Of a stretch of 64,000 bases of DNA, positions 18,081-26,661 are shown in pieces. The first letter of the stretch is position 1; every line of letters begins with the position of its first letter. The notes under the pieces are model-generated. The model was not told where the DNA came from. It ran no database searches and was given only the letters and a program-made list of their open reading frames with translations. Both the position numbers and the translations under genes were made by a program. The DNA comes from Malaciobacter pacificus (GTDB lineage: Bacteria; Campylobacterota; Campylobacteria; Campylobacterales; Arcobacteraceae): contig NZ_CP035928.1 in NCBI RefSeq assembly GCF_004214795.1, forward strand, positions 496,001 to 560,000. The letters run 5' to 3'.

Positions 18081-19151
18081 TTATTTATTAATTACAGCAG
18101 TAACTCTTCTATTTTCTGCTCTTCCTTCTTTTGTCATGTTAGATGCAACAGGTTTAGTTTCACCATAACCAACTGCATTTAATCTTGAAGTGTCAACATT
18201 TAATGCTTTTAATGCTTCAATTGTAGAAGCAGCTCTTTTTTCTGATAATTTTTGATTATATTTTGCAGATCCAACTGAATCAGTATGTGCTTCAATTGTA
18301 GCTTTTAACATAGTATTCGTTTTCATCATAGTAGCAAATGCTTCTAATTTTGAATCATACGAAGGTTTAATTTTCGCAGAATCTGTATCAAAGTTAATGT
18401 TTAAGTTAACAAGTGTCATACAACCAGTATTATCAACTTTAGCACCAGCAATTGTATTAGGACATTTGTCTAATCTATTTACTACACCATCTTTATCATC
18501 ATCTAATTCACATCCATTTGCATCAACAGTTGCACCTGCAACAGTATTAGGACATTTATCTTTAGCATCAATCACACCATCATTATCTGAATCTAATGGA
18601 GCTGGAGTTACAACAGGAGCTGGTTTTGCAATTTTTCCAAATGGAATAGCTAAACCAACAGTGTATAATAATGTGTTATCTCCATGATCTGTTTCAATTA
18701 AATGTCTTAAATCAGCTTTAAATGAAATATCATTGTAAACTGGTAATTTTACACCAAAACCATAATTACCAAATAAGCCATCTTCATTTCCAGCAAATTC
18801 ATCATCAAAAATTTCAACACCTGCACCAACTAATGTATATAAAGAGAAAGATGAACTTAAGTCATACTCTTTAATAAAGTTAGTAAATACTCTAGTTACA
18901 CCAGTATCTCTAAATGCATTTTGGTATTCTACATCTTCAATTGATCTTAAGAAACCTAATTCAATTTGATCAAAGAAAGAGTCAGTTTGATTAAAACCTA
19001 AAGCTAAACCTGCATTTGCATAAGCATCTGGTAAATCAGTATTATGCTCAGGGAAAGCTGTACTAAACATTGGCGTTATTTCGTATTTGTAATCACTTGC
19101 AGCGAACATCATTGATGCACATACAACTGATGATAATAATATTTTTTTCAT
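18081..19151 (-). CDS. OmpA-family outer membrane protein with calcium-binding repeats (copy 2)
   Basis: 356 residues with the same plan as the neighbouring copy. A signal peptide (ILLSSVVCASMMFAAS) leads to a barrel. Two acidic TSP3-like repeats follow (DSDNDGVIDAKDKCPNT; DDDKDGVVNRLDKCPNT). The C-terminal OmpA domain has EAHTDSVGSAKYNQKLSEKR and ends RVTAVINK. The repeat and OmpA parts are clearly related to copy 1, whereas the barrels differ substantially, with extra acidic loops here. Old duplication with divergent surface parts is the likely history. It has its own -10 box, an AAAAGGA ribosome site and a terminator. Confidence 0.9.
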   Translation of the reverse strand: MKKILLSSVVCASMMFAASDYKYEITPMFSTAFPEHNTDLPDAYANAGLALGFNQTDSFFDQIELGFLRSIEDVEYQNAFRDTGVTRVFTNFIKEYDLSSSFSLYTLVGAGVEIFDDEFAGNEDGLFGNYGFGVKLPVYNDISFKADLRHLIETDHGDNTLLYTVGLAIPFGKIAKPAPVVTPAPLDSDNDGVIDAKDKCPNTVAGATVDANGCELDDDKDGVVNRLDKCPNTIAGAKVDNTGCMTLVNLNINFDTDSAKIKPSYDSKLEAFATMMKTNTMLKATIEAHTDSVGSAKYNQKLSEKRAASTIEALKALNVDTSRLNAVGYGETKPVASNMTKEGRAENRRVTAVINK

Positions 19152-19183
19152 TTTTTGTCCTTTTGGATTAAATAATCTTTGTA

Positions 19184-19189
19184 ATTATA
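19184..19189 (-). promoter_or_regulatory. -10 box for OmpA copy 2
   Basis: TATAAT on the - strand in GCTATAATTAC, 33 bases upstream of the start, with AAAAGGAC as ribosome site. Confidence 0.5.
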
Positions 19190-19212
19190 GCTAAAATTTA
19201 TTAATTTTACTA

Positions 19213-20145
19213 TTAAGCTATAAAAATAGAGTTTACAGATTCGTTATTATGGATTCTTCTAATAGTTTCTCCAATCATTGTTGAAGCTGTTAAAACTGTA
19301 ATTTTTTTAGCTCCTTCTTTAATTGGAATTGTATCTGAAACAACTAATTCATCTAAAACACCATTCTCTATTCTATCATAAGCAGGTCCACTTAATACAC
19401 CATGAGTACAACATGCCATAACAGAAGTAGCACCTTTTTTCTTTAATACTTCAGCAGCTTTTACTAAAGTACCAGCAGTATCAACCATATCATCAACTAA
19501 GATAACATCTTTACCTTTTACATCACCAATGATATTCATAACTTCAGATACATTAGCTTTTTCTCTTTTTTTATCAACAATTACTAAATCATATCCTAAT
19601 TTATCTGCATAACTTCTAGCTCTAGCAACCCCTCCAATATCTGGACTTGCAATAATAGGATTTTTCAATTTCTTTGTCTTAATGTAGTTTACAAATAAAA
19701 TTGAACCAAATAAGTTATCTGCAGGAATGTTAAAGAATCCTTGAATTTGTGCAGCGTGTAAATCAATAGTTACAACTCTATCAATTCCAGCAGCTTCTAA
19801 TAAGTCAGCTGTTAATTTTGCTGTAATTGGAACTCTAGGTGCTGCTTTTCTATCTTGTCTTGCATATCCATAATATGGAATAACTGCAGAAATAGATTTT
19901 GCACTTGATCTTTTTAGGGCATCTACCATAATTAGTAGTTCCATTAGATTGTCATTTGTTGGAGCACATGTTGGTTGAATAATAAATACATCAAGACCTC
20001 TAACGCTTTCTGTAATTTGTACAGATATTTCTCCATCACTAAATTTATTTAATGTTGCACTTGATACTTTCATACTTAAGTATTGTGCTACTTTTGTTGC
20101 GAATTCAGGGTTTGCTGAACCACTAAAAAGTTTGAATGTTGACAT
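19213..20145 (-). CDS. prs: Ribose-phosphate pyrophosphokinase
   Basis: Makes PRPP from ribose 5-phosphate and ATP; it feeds histidine, purine, pyrimidine and NAD synthesis. The 310-residue class I enzyme has the catalytic flexible-loop segment YGYARQDRKAAPR. The metal-binding motif VVTIDLHAAQIQGFF and the PRPP-binding loop VDDMVDTAGTL are intact. The start ATG 20145 leads directly into FKLFSGSANPEFA, the family N-terminus. It is a single gene between mnmA and an OmpA gene on the same strand. Confidence 0.97.
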   Translation of the reverse strand: MSTFKLFSGSANPEFATKVAQYLSMKVSSATLNKFSDGEISVQITESVRGLDVFIIQPTCAPTNDNLMELLIMVDALKRSSAKSISAVIPYYGYARQDRKAAPRVPITAKLTADLLEAAGIDRVVTIDLHAAQIQGFFNIPADNLFGSILFVNYIKTKKLKNPIIASPDIGGVARARSYADKLGYDLVIVDKKREKANVSEVMNIIGDVKGKDVILVDDMVDTAGTLVKAAEVLKKKGATSVMACCTHGVLSGPAYDRIENGVLDELVVSDTIPIKEGAKKITVLTASTMIGETIRRIHNNESVNSIFIA

Positions 20146-20218
20146 AAAATTTTCCTTGGGTTTATTAGTTGTTGTATTTTATCCAAATGGTACTTAATAG
20201 AATTTAAGGTAAATAAAA

Positions 20219-21262
20219 CTAAGAGATTGTACTTTTTATAAATGCACTTCCAATAACTTTAGCTTCATCATAGAATACCGCAAGCTGCCCTGCAGCTACT
20301 CCTAAAACAGGCTCTTTTAATGAAATAATAACTTCATTCCCTTGAATTTTAACATCACAAGTAGTTGCAGTTGTTCTATATCTAAGTTTAACTGTACATG
20401 AAAACTCTTTTTCATCAATATACATATTTAAATTACTACAAAGAACTTCATTAACTTCTAAAGCAGCTTTTTTACCAACAGTAATTGTGTTATCTTTTGG
20501 ATTTAATTTTGTAACAAAATGAGGTTCTTGTGCTCCATGAACCGTAAAACCTCTTCTTTTACCAATTGTATAATGAGCATAACCTTTATGCTCTCCAATT
20601 TCATTACCCATTTCATCTAAGACTTTTCCTGCTTTGTCTATGTTTGCATGCCTTTTTATCACATCTGTATAAATAGTTTCAACAAAACAAATCTCTTGAG
20701 ATTCACTTTTCTCAGTAATTTTTTTATAAGCTACATTTAGCTCTGAACCAAACTTGATAATATCTTCTTTTTTATAAGTACTTAAAGGAAACATCATATA
20801 AGGAAGGGCATCAGGACTTACTTGTGCTAAAAAATAGCTTTGGTCTTTTGTTTTATCATCAGCTTCATAAAAAAACTTTCCATCAGTTTTTACATAATGT
20901 CCTGTTGCTAAATATGATGCTCCATGGCTTTTTGCAAAATCTAACATCGCACCAAATTTGATTTGTTTATTACACTTCACACAAGGATTTGGTGTAGTAC
21001 CCTGTAAATATGAATCAACAAAATAGTCATAAACCTCTTTTGAAAAATCATCAGCTAAGTCTAAAACATGATATTTGATACTTAAAAAATTAGCAACATC
21101 TTCAATAAAACCAAGGTTCTTTTCATGGTATCCATCAGTACGGTTGTGAAGTTTTAGATATACACCTTCAACTTCATATCCTTCTTTTTGTAACATATAA
21201 GCAGTAACTGATGAATCAATTCCACCACTCATACCTACCATTACTTTTTTTATACTCATCAT
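20219..21262 (-). CDS. mnmA: tRNA-specific 2-thiouridylase MnmA, paralogue 1
   Basis: ATP-dependent thiolase that makes 2-thiouridine at wobble position 34 of Lys, Glu and Gln tRNAs. The 347-residue sequence has the PP-loop GMSGGIDSSV. The catalytic cysteines are in NPCVKCNKQIKF and SQEICFVE. DQSYFLAQV and the C-terminal beta domain are also present. All key residues are intact, so it should be active. It differs substantially from the next gene (366 residues), for example NPCVKCNK instead of NPDILCNR. The two are nine bases apart in the same operon. Confidence 0.88.
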   Translation of the reverse strand: MMSIKKVMVGMSGGIDSSVTAYMLQKEGYEVEGVYLKLHNRTDGYHEKNLGFIEDVANFLSIKYHVLDLADDFSKEVYDYFVDSYLQGTTPNPCVKCNKQIKFGAMLDFAKSHGASYLATGHYVKTDGKFFYEADDKTKDQSYFLAQVSPDALPYMMFPLSTYKKEDIIKFGSELNVAYKKITEKSESQEICFVETIYTDVIKRHANIDKAGKVLDEMGNEIGEHKGYAHYTIGKRRGFTVHGAQEPHFVTKLNPKDNTITVGKKAALEVNEVLCSNLNMYIDEKEFSCTVKLRYRTTATTCDVKIQGNEVIISLKEPVLGVAAGQLAVFYDEAKVIGSAFIKSTIS

Positions 21263-21270
21263 TTGCCTTT

Positions 21271-22371
21271 TTATTTATAAAAACTTATAAATCCACCACC
21301 AAGACAATAATCACCCTCATATAAAACAAGACTTTGTCCAAGTGTTACAGCTCTTTGCTCTTTTTCAAATTCAACTACAACTTTTTCATTATTTGCTTCT
21401 ACCACTGTACAGGCTTGTTTTTGTTGTCTGTATCTTACTTGTGCCATTAGTTTATCTCCAATTTTTGGAGGAGTTTCTAATACCCAATGCATATGACTAG
21501 CTTCAACACTTTTACTCATTAGTAATGGATGATTTGTATCTTGAACAACTGTTAATGTATTGTTTTTTATATCTTTAGCTGCAGCGTACCAAGGTTTGTG
21601 AGTGTTGTTCTCACCTTCAGTCTCTTTTATTCCACCAAGTCCAATTCCTTTTCTTTGACCTAATGTGTAGCAAACTAAGCCTTTGTGTTTACCTATAACT
21701 TTCCCATGCTCATCAATAATATCACCTGGAATTGCTTTTAGGTGTTGCGTGATAAAGTCATCAAATTTCTGATTACCTATAAAACAAATTCCAGTACTAT
21801 CTTTTTTATTACTTACATGAAGGTTATGTTTTTCAGCAATCTCTCTAACTTCTTTTTTTGTTAAATCTCCAAGTGGAAACATAGCTTGACTTAATTGCTC
21901 ACTTGAAAGTGCATGTAAGAAATAACTTTGATCTTTTGAACTATCTTTTGGAGTATCAAGTACATAGTGGTCTTTGTATTTTGCAATTTTTGCATAATGT
22001 CCAGTTGCAATCATATCTGCACCCATACTTTTTGCTTCATTTAAAAATACATTGAATTTGATTTCTCTATTACATAAAATATCTGGATTTGGAGTAAGCC
22101 CAGCTTTTAAGCCTTCTAAAAATACATCAAAAACCCTATCTCTGTACTCTTTTACGAAGTCTTTTCCCTTTACTTCAATTCCAATTAATGCACCAACTTT
22201 TTTTGCATCTTCAAATTCTATTCTATTAGGGCATTGGCTACCTTTGATGCCATATTCCCAATTTCTCATAAAAAGGCCTGTTACATCATAGCCTTGTTGT
22301 TTTAACAATAGTGCCGTAACTGATGAATCAACTCCACCAGACATTCCTACTACTACTTTTTTCTTGTTCAT
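21271..22371 (-). CDS. mnmA: tRNA-specific 2-thiouridylase MnmA, paralogue 2
   Basis: Second MnmA-type enzyme, 366 residues, closer in motif spelling to E. coli MnmA. The PP-loop is GMSGGVDSSV. Catalytic cysteines lie in NPDILCNREIKF and STGICFIGNQKF, and DQSYFLHAL is present. It carries a slightly longer central part (GGIKETEGENNTHKPWYAAA) than its neighbour. It precedes paralogue 1 on the same strand. Two intact MnmA genes in a row is unusual. They may divide tRNA substrates or one may act on another RNA or sulfur route; nothing in the sequence decides this. Confidence 0.88.
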   Translation of the reverse strand: MNKKKVVVGMSGGVDSSVTALLLKQQGYDVTGLFMRNWEYGIKGSQCPNRIEFEDAKKVGALIGIEVKGKDFVKEYRDRVFDVFLEGLKAGLTPNPDILCNREIKFNVFLNEAKSMGADMIATGHYAKIAKYKDHYVLDTPKDSSKDQSYFLHALSSEQLSQAMFPLGDLTKKEVREIAEKHNLHVSNKKDSTGICFIGNQKFDDFITQHLKAIPGDIIDEHGKVIGKHKGLVCYTLGQRKGIGLGGIKETEGENNTHKPWYAAAKDIKNNTLTVVQDTNHPLLMSKSVEASHMHWVLETPPKIGDKLMAQVRYRQQKQACTVVEANNEKVVVEFEKEQRAVTLGQSLVLYEGDYCLGGGFISFYK

Positions 22372-22419
22372 AGTTTACCTTTAAAAAGCTCTTTTAAAGC
22401 TGTATTTAATTTACAACAA

Positions 22420-22905
22420 TTAGTTGTTTATCATATATTTTAAAGGAATAATAACTGACTCTCTATTTGCCCAATCTTTGTGAGGGATAATAAGATTTTT
22501 TTTATTTATTCTCTTATTATCAAAAAAGATTATATCTATATCTAAGGTTCTAGGCGCATCTTGAAAGGACCGCTTTCTTCCAAATTTTTTCTCATATCTT
22601 TGCATCGCTTTTAATAAGTCATTAGGGCTAAGATTTGATTTGATCGTGATTATACCATTTAAAAAGTCATTTTGTTCTAAAAAGCCAAAAGGAGGATTTT
22701 TTAATAATGGAGAAGTCATAAGTAAAGTAAATCTTGAATCATTTTTTAAACATAAGATTAATTTATCAAATGTTTTTTTCATATTTCCAATATTTCCCCC
22801 AATTCCAATAGTTACTAGATACTTTTTTGAAGAGTAACTATTGAATTTTTTTGGAAAATTTGGAGTATAAAAAAGTGTTAATTTTTCATTTAGTTTTTTT
22901 TTCAT
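22420..22905 (-). CDS. folK: 2-amino-4-hydroxy-6-hydroxymethyldihydropteridine pyrophosphokinase
   Basis: Transfers pyrophosphate from ATP to hydroxymethyl-dihydropterin in folate synthesis. The 161-residue protein has the family N-terminal motif IGIGGNIGNMKKTF (near residue 33) and the signature PRTLDIDIIFFD near the C-terminal third. FGRKRSFQDAPR supplies ATP-loop arginines. An extra 30 residues precede the conserved core. It follows the M24 peptidase by three bases. In Campylobacter, as I recall, folK lies beside aroQ and the same hydrolase and sppA genes, so the order is conserved. Confidence 0.93.
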   Translation of the reverse strand: MKKKLNEKLTLFYTPNFPKKFNSYSSKKYLVTIGIGGNIGNMKKTFDKLILCLKNDSRFTLLMTSPLLKNPPFGFLEQNDFLNGIITIKSNLSPNDLLKAMQRYEKKFGRKRSFQDAPRTLDIDIIFFDNKRINKKNLIIPHKDWANRESVIIPLKYMINN

Positions 22906-22908
22906 ATT

Positions 22909-23934
22909 TTATAAAATCACAGCCTTACCATTTTGCATTACAATTGTATCTTCAATTCTAACACCAAACTCATTTGGAAGATAAATACCTGGTTCAATTG
23001 TGAATACCATATTATTTTCTATAATTACATCACTTTTAGAGTTAATAAATGGAAACTCATGAATATCAAGTCCCACTCCATGACCAGTTGAGTGAACAAA
23101 ATATTTGCCATAACCAGCTTTATCAATTATACTTCTAGTTAGGTTATCAATTTCACTAGCTTTCATACCAACTCTTGCTTTTTCTATAGCATTTAATTGG
23201 GCTTTATAGACGATATCATAAATTTTTTGATGTTTTTTATTTTTAAAATTTTGTTCTCTTTTGAAATTAAATTTTTCAAAATTAGCTACGCTTGTACAAG
23301 TTCTATCTGAACAATATCTTTTATATTTAACTCCAGCATCAACTAATAATAAATCATTTAACTTTAGTTTTTTGCTTGTAGGAAGAGCATGAGGTTTTGC
23401 TGCATTTTGATTAACTGCTACAATTGGTTCAAAGCTAACATCTAATTTTCCTGTTTGAGTCATTTTTTCAAAACATTTAAAAAATAAAAACTCTTCACTT
23501 TGGTTAAAACCATTTTTTCTAATATATTTAGCAAACTCTTTAAACCCTTTTCTTCCAAGTTTTGCAGCTTTTTTTAGTAATTCAATCTCTTTATCACTTT
23601 TAATAGATCTTTTTAACTTAGAAAAGTTTGGACTTTCAATAAACTGTGTTTTTATATCATTAGTTAAGTTTTTAAAAGTAGAATATTTAAAATCATTTGG
23701 ATCAAAGTTTATTTTTTTGATTTTATTTTTTGTCAATATTTCTTTTGTTGTTTTGATTAAATCATTAGTTTCTATTACTTCACAATCTTTTGCATACTCT
23801 TTTGCTTCTATGGTATATCTAGCATCAGTTATAAAATATTTGTCATTTTCTAGATTTAAAAAGATAACATTGTCACAAGAAAAGTTACATTCATAATAGA
23901 TTGCATTTTCATTTTGAAGAATAAAATTTTTCAT
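22909..23934 (-). CDS. M24-family metallopeptidase (Xaa-Pro aminopeptidase type)
   Basis: 341 residues with an N-terminal creatinase-like domain (about 1-110) and a C-terminal pita-bread catalytic domain. The five metal ligands are in place: Asp in LLVDAGVKYK, Asp in CSDRTCTS, His in HSTGHGVGLDIHE, Glu in FTIEPGIYLP and Glu in GVRIEDTIVM. It probably removes N-terminal residues preceding proline in the cytosol. It is divergent from aroQ, and folK follows three bases after its stop. Confidence 0.9.
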   Translation of the reverse strand: MKNFILQNENAIYYECNFSCDNVIFLNLENDKYFITDARYTIEAKEYAKDCEVIETNDLIKTTKEILTKNKIKKINFDPNDFKYSTFKNLTNDIKTQFIESPNFSKLKRSIKSDKEIELLKKAAKLGRKGFKEFAKYIRKNGFNQSEEFLFFKCFEKMTQTGKLDVSFEPIVAVNQNAAKPHALPTSKKLKLNDLLLVDAGVKYKRYCSDRTCTSVANFEKFNFKREQNFKNKKHQKIYDIVYKAQLNAIEKARVGMKASEIDNLTRSIIDKAGYGKYFVHSTGHGVGLDIHEFPFINSKSDVIIENNMVFTIEPGIYLPNEFGVRIEDTIVMQNGKAVIL

Positions 23935-23974
23935 ATAAAGCCTTTGCTTTGGTATTGTTTAACATAAATTTAAT

Positions 23975-23980
23975 TATAAT
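23975..23980 (+). promoter_or_regulatory. -10 box for the aroQ operon
   Basis: TATAAT 31 bases before the aroQ ATG, with an AAAGGAAT ribosome site in between. It lies in the short divergent region with the M24 peptidase gene. Confidence 0.5.
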
Positions 23981-24010
23981 CTTACCTAAATTTTATAAAA
24001 GGAATATAAT

Positions 24011-24484
24011 ATGAAAATAGCCGTAATTCAAGGACCAAATATCAATATGTTAGGAATTAGAGAACAACATATTTACGGACCTATGTCAATGGATCAAATA
24101 CATGAACAACTAAAAAATGCTGCAGCTCAAAATGGAGTTGAATTAGAATTTTTCCAATCAAACTTAGAAGGTGAGATTGTGGATAGAATTCAAGAGTGTT
24201 TAGGAACAGTTGATGGAATTATGATTAACCCAGCTGCATTTTCTCACACTTCAATTGCAATTAAAGATGCACTAAGTGCCGTAGCTATGCCTACTGTTGA
24301 AGTACATATTTCTAATATTTACAAAAGAGAAGAGTTTAGACAAAAATCAATTACTGCAGGGGCTTCAACAGGAGTTATTTCTGGATTTGGACCATTTGGT
24401 TACCATATGGGATTAATTGCTTTAATGCAAATAATTGCAGAGATTAAAGCTGCTGAAAATGCTCAACAACAATCTGCTGAATAA
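24011..24484 (+). CDS. aroQ: 3-dehydroquinate dehydratase, type II
   Basis: Third step of the shikimate pathway. The 157-residue length fits the dodecameric type II enzyme. [18 protein letters not shown] holds the catalytic loop: Asn and Arg are conserved, and the Tyr is in the IYG position. [13 protein letters not shown] and the histidine in VEVHISNI complete the active site. The next gene starts with the base after its stop. Confidence 0.96.
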   Translation: MKIAVIQGPNINMLGIREQHIYGPMSMDQIHEQLKNAAAQNGVELEFFQSNLEGEIVDRIQECLGTVDGIMINPAAFSHTSIAIKDALSAVAMPTVEVHISNIYKREEFRQKSITAGASTGVISGFGPFGYHMGLIALMQIIAEIKAAENAQQQSAE

Positions 24485-25708
24485 ATGAAAATTATAAGTG
24501 CAAATTGGCTTTTAACTTGTAATGAAAATAATAGTATCATAAAAAATGGTGCTATTGTTTTTGATGAAAAAATATTAGAAATTGACTCTTTAGAAAATAT
24601 CCAAAAAAAATATCCAAATAAGCAAATAGAAATTTTAGGTAAAAACTCTGTTTTAATGCCAGGGCTTATAAATTCTCATATACATTTAGAGTTTAGTGCT
24701 AACAGTACAACTTTAAAATATGGAAATTTTATGAATTGGTTAAACTCTGTAATTAAAAGTAGGGATGAGTTAATTAATAAAGCTACAAAGCAATTAATTG
24801 ATGCAAAATTAAAAAAGATAATAAAAACAGGTACTACAACAATTGGAGCAATTTCATCATACTCTTTTGAGCTAGAAGCTTTAATTAATTCTCCAATTAA
24901 TAAAGTATTTTTTTGTGAAGTTATTGGTAGTAAATCAGATATGATTGATACACTTTTTGCAGATTTTAAATCAAGATATAATAATGCAAAAAAATATTCA
25001 TCTAAAAATTTTATACCTGCTATTGCTATTCATTCTCCATATTCTGTACATCCTTTTTTAGTTAGAGAAGCACTAAAGTTTTCAAGGGAAGAAAAATGTG
25101 CTGTAAGTGCGCACTTTTTAGAATCACCTGAAGAGTTTGATTGGTTACATAAAGATGAAGGTAGTTTTTTAGAGTTTTTTAAAAACTTTTTAGGGCAAGA
25201 AAAAGCTGTAAGTAAACCAATGGAATTTTTAAATCAGTTTTCAAATATTGAGAATTTATCTTTTACTCATTGTGTAGAAGCAAGTGATGCTGATATAAAA
25301 AAAATTGGAGATTTAGGTGCTTATATAAATCATTGTGTTACATCAAATAGGGTTTTAAATAATTCTAAATTAGATTTAGAAAAGATAAAAAATGTACCTT
25401 TTACAATTGGTACAGATGGATTGAGTTCTAACAATTCATTATCTATGTTTGATGAATTAAGAAATTGTATTATGGTTCATTCAAGTGAAAATATAATAAA
25501 TCTTTCAAAGAAACTTTTAATTGCTGCTACATCAAATGGTGCAAAAGCATTAGGTCTAAAAAAAGGTCAACTAGAAAAAGAGTTTGATGCAGATATGATA
25601 TATTTTAAGTTACCAGATATTTTAGAAGATAAGGATGATTTAGCTATGAATATTATACTTCATACTAAATTTGTTGATAAAACAATCATAGGAGGTAAAT
25701 ATGTTTAA
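24485..25708 (+). CDS. Aminofutalosine deaminase-type amidohydrolase
   Basis: A 407-residue metal-dependent hydrolase of the cytosine deaminase-like fold. Metal ligands are visible in LINSHIHLEFS (HxH near residue 59), AIHSPYSVHP, SAHFLESPEE and GTDGLSSNNSLSM. In Campylobacterota this family deaminates 6-amino-6-deoxyfutalosine in the futalosine route to menaquinone, so that is the likely role. The start ATG 24485 directly abuts the aroQ stop, and it overlaps sppA by eight bases. Substrate assignment rests on family and lineage. Confidence 0.85.
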   Translation: MKIISANWLLTCNENNSIIKNGAIVFDEKILEIDSLENIQKKYPNKQIEILGKNSVLMPGLINSHIHLEFSANSTTLKYGNFMNWLNSVIKSRDELINKATKQLIDAKLKKIIKTGTTTIGAISSYSFELEALINSPINKVFFCEVIGSKSDMIDTLFADFKSRYNNAKKYSSKNFIPAIAIHSPYSVHPFLVREALKFSREEKCAVSAHFLESPEEFDWLHKDEGSFLEFFKNFLGQEKAVSKPMEFLNQFSNIENLSFTHCVEASDADIKKIGDLGAYINHCVTSNRVLNNSKLDLEKIKNVPFTIGTDGLSSNNSLSMFDELRNCIMVHSSENIINLSKKLLIAATSNGAKALGLKKGQLEKEFDADMIYFKLPDILEDKDDLAMNIILHTKFVDKTIIGGKYV

Positions 25709-26588
25709 TTTTATTAAAATACTTTTTTCTCCAGTAATTGCAATTTTAGATTTTATTACTAAATATTTTAAAACAATTGTATTTCTAACTATACTTTATT
25801 TTTTTGTATTTGACTCAAGTGAAGCTTTAAATGAAAATAGTAATTCTTATGCGAATCTACAGAAAATAGAGTTATTTGGACCAATTTTAGATGTTTCTAA
25901 AGTTTTAGAAGATATTCAAAAAGCTAAAAATGATTCAAATATTAAAGGTGTTATGATAGATGTTAATTCTCCTGGTGGTGCAGTGGCTCCTTCTGTTGAG
26001 CTGGCTTATGCTATTAAAGAGTTAAAGGAAGTAAAACCTGTAGTTGTTTATGCAAGTGGAGTAATAGCAAGTGGTAGCTATTATGCATCTATTTGGGCTG
26101 ATAAAATTATTGCAAATCCGGGAAGTATGGTAGGCTCTATTGGTGTTATTATGCAAGGTGTTAATGTTGAAGAGCTAATGAAAACAATTGGAGTTTCAAC
26201 TCAAACTGTGAAAGCTGGTAAATATAAAGAGATTGGAACACCAAGTAGAAAATGGTTTGATTATGAAGAAAAACATTTACAATCAGTTATTGATGATACT
26301 TATAAAATGTTTATTAATGATGTAGCTAATGCAAGAAAATTAAATGTTGAAAATCATACTGAATTTGCTGACGCAAGAGTTTTTACGGCAAATCAAGCTA
26401 AAAATGTAGGATTAGTTGATGAACTTGGAACTATTTCTACTGCTCAAAATATTTTAATTGAACTTTCAAATGTTGATAACCCTATTTGGAAAAAGCCAGA
26501 TAGATTTGAAAAATTTATGGATAAGATTATTAGTGAAACAGTTTCTCAAGTTTCTGTTTATTTTTCTAATGGATTAAAAGCTTATTAA
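25701..26588 (+). CDS. sppA: Signal peptide peptidase SppA, short form
   Basis: A 295-residue membrane-anchored serine protease with one N-terminal helix (TIVFLTILYFFVF) and a single protease domain, the short bacterial form. The Ser nucleophile is in VIASGSYYAS near residue 117. The Lys general base is in VKAGKYKEIGTPSR near 173. VNSPGGAV is the typical crotonase-like loop. It degrades cleaved signal peptides at the membrane. It is the last gene of the aroQ run and is followed by a strong terminator. Confidence 0.93.
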   Translation: MFNFIKILFSPVIAILDFITKYFKTIVFLTILYFFVFDSSEALNENSNSYANLQKIELFGPILDVSKVLEDIQKAKNDSNIKGVMIDVNSPGGAVAPSVELAYAIKELKEVKPVVVYASGVIASGSYYASIWADKIIANPGSMVGSIGVIMQGVNVEELMKTIGVSTQTVKAGKYKEIGTPSRKWFDYEEKHLQSVIDDTYKMFINDVANARKLNVENHTEFADARVFTANQAKNVGLVDELGTISTAQNILIELSNVDNPIWKKPDRFEKFMDKIISETVSQVSVYFSNGLKAY

Positions 26589-26611
26589 AAATATAATTTA
26601 TTTTAGATATA

Positions 26612-26643
26612 AAAAAAGGGGAAGCAAATGCTTCCCCTTTTTT
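26612..26643. terminator. Strong bidirectional terminator between sppA and ackA
   Basis: AAAAAAGGGGAAGC pairs with GCTTCCCCTTTTTT around AAAT. It has a GC-rich core and A/T tracts on both sides, so it should stop transcripts from both convergent genes. Confidence 0.9.
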
Positions 26644-26661
26644 ATTTAGTACTAATAAGAA

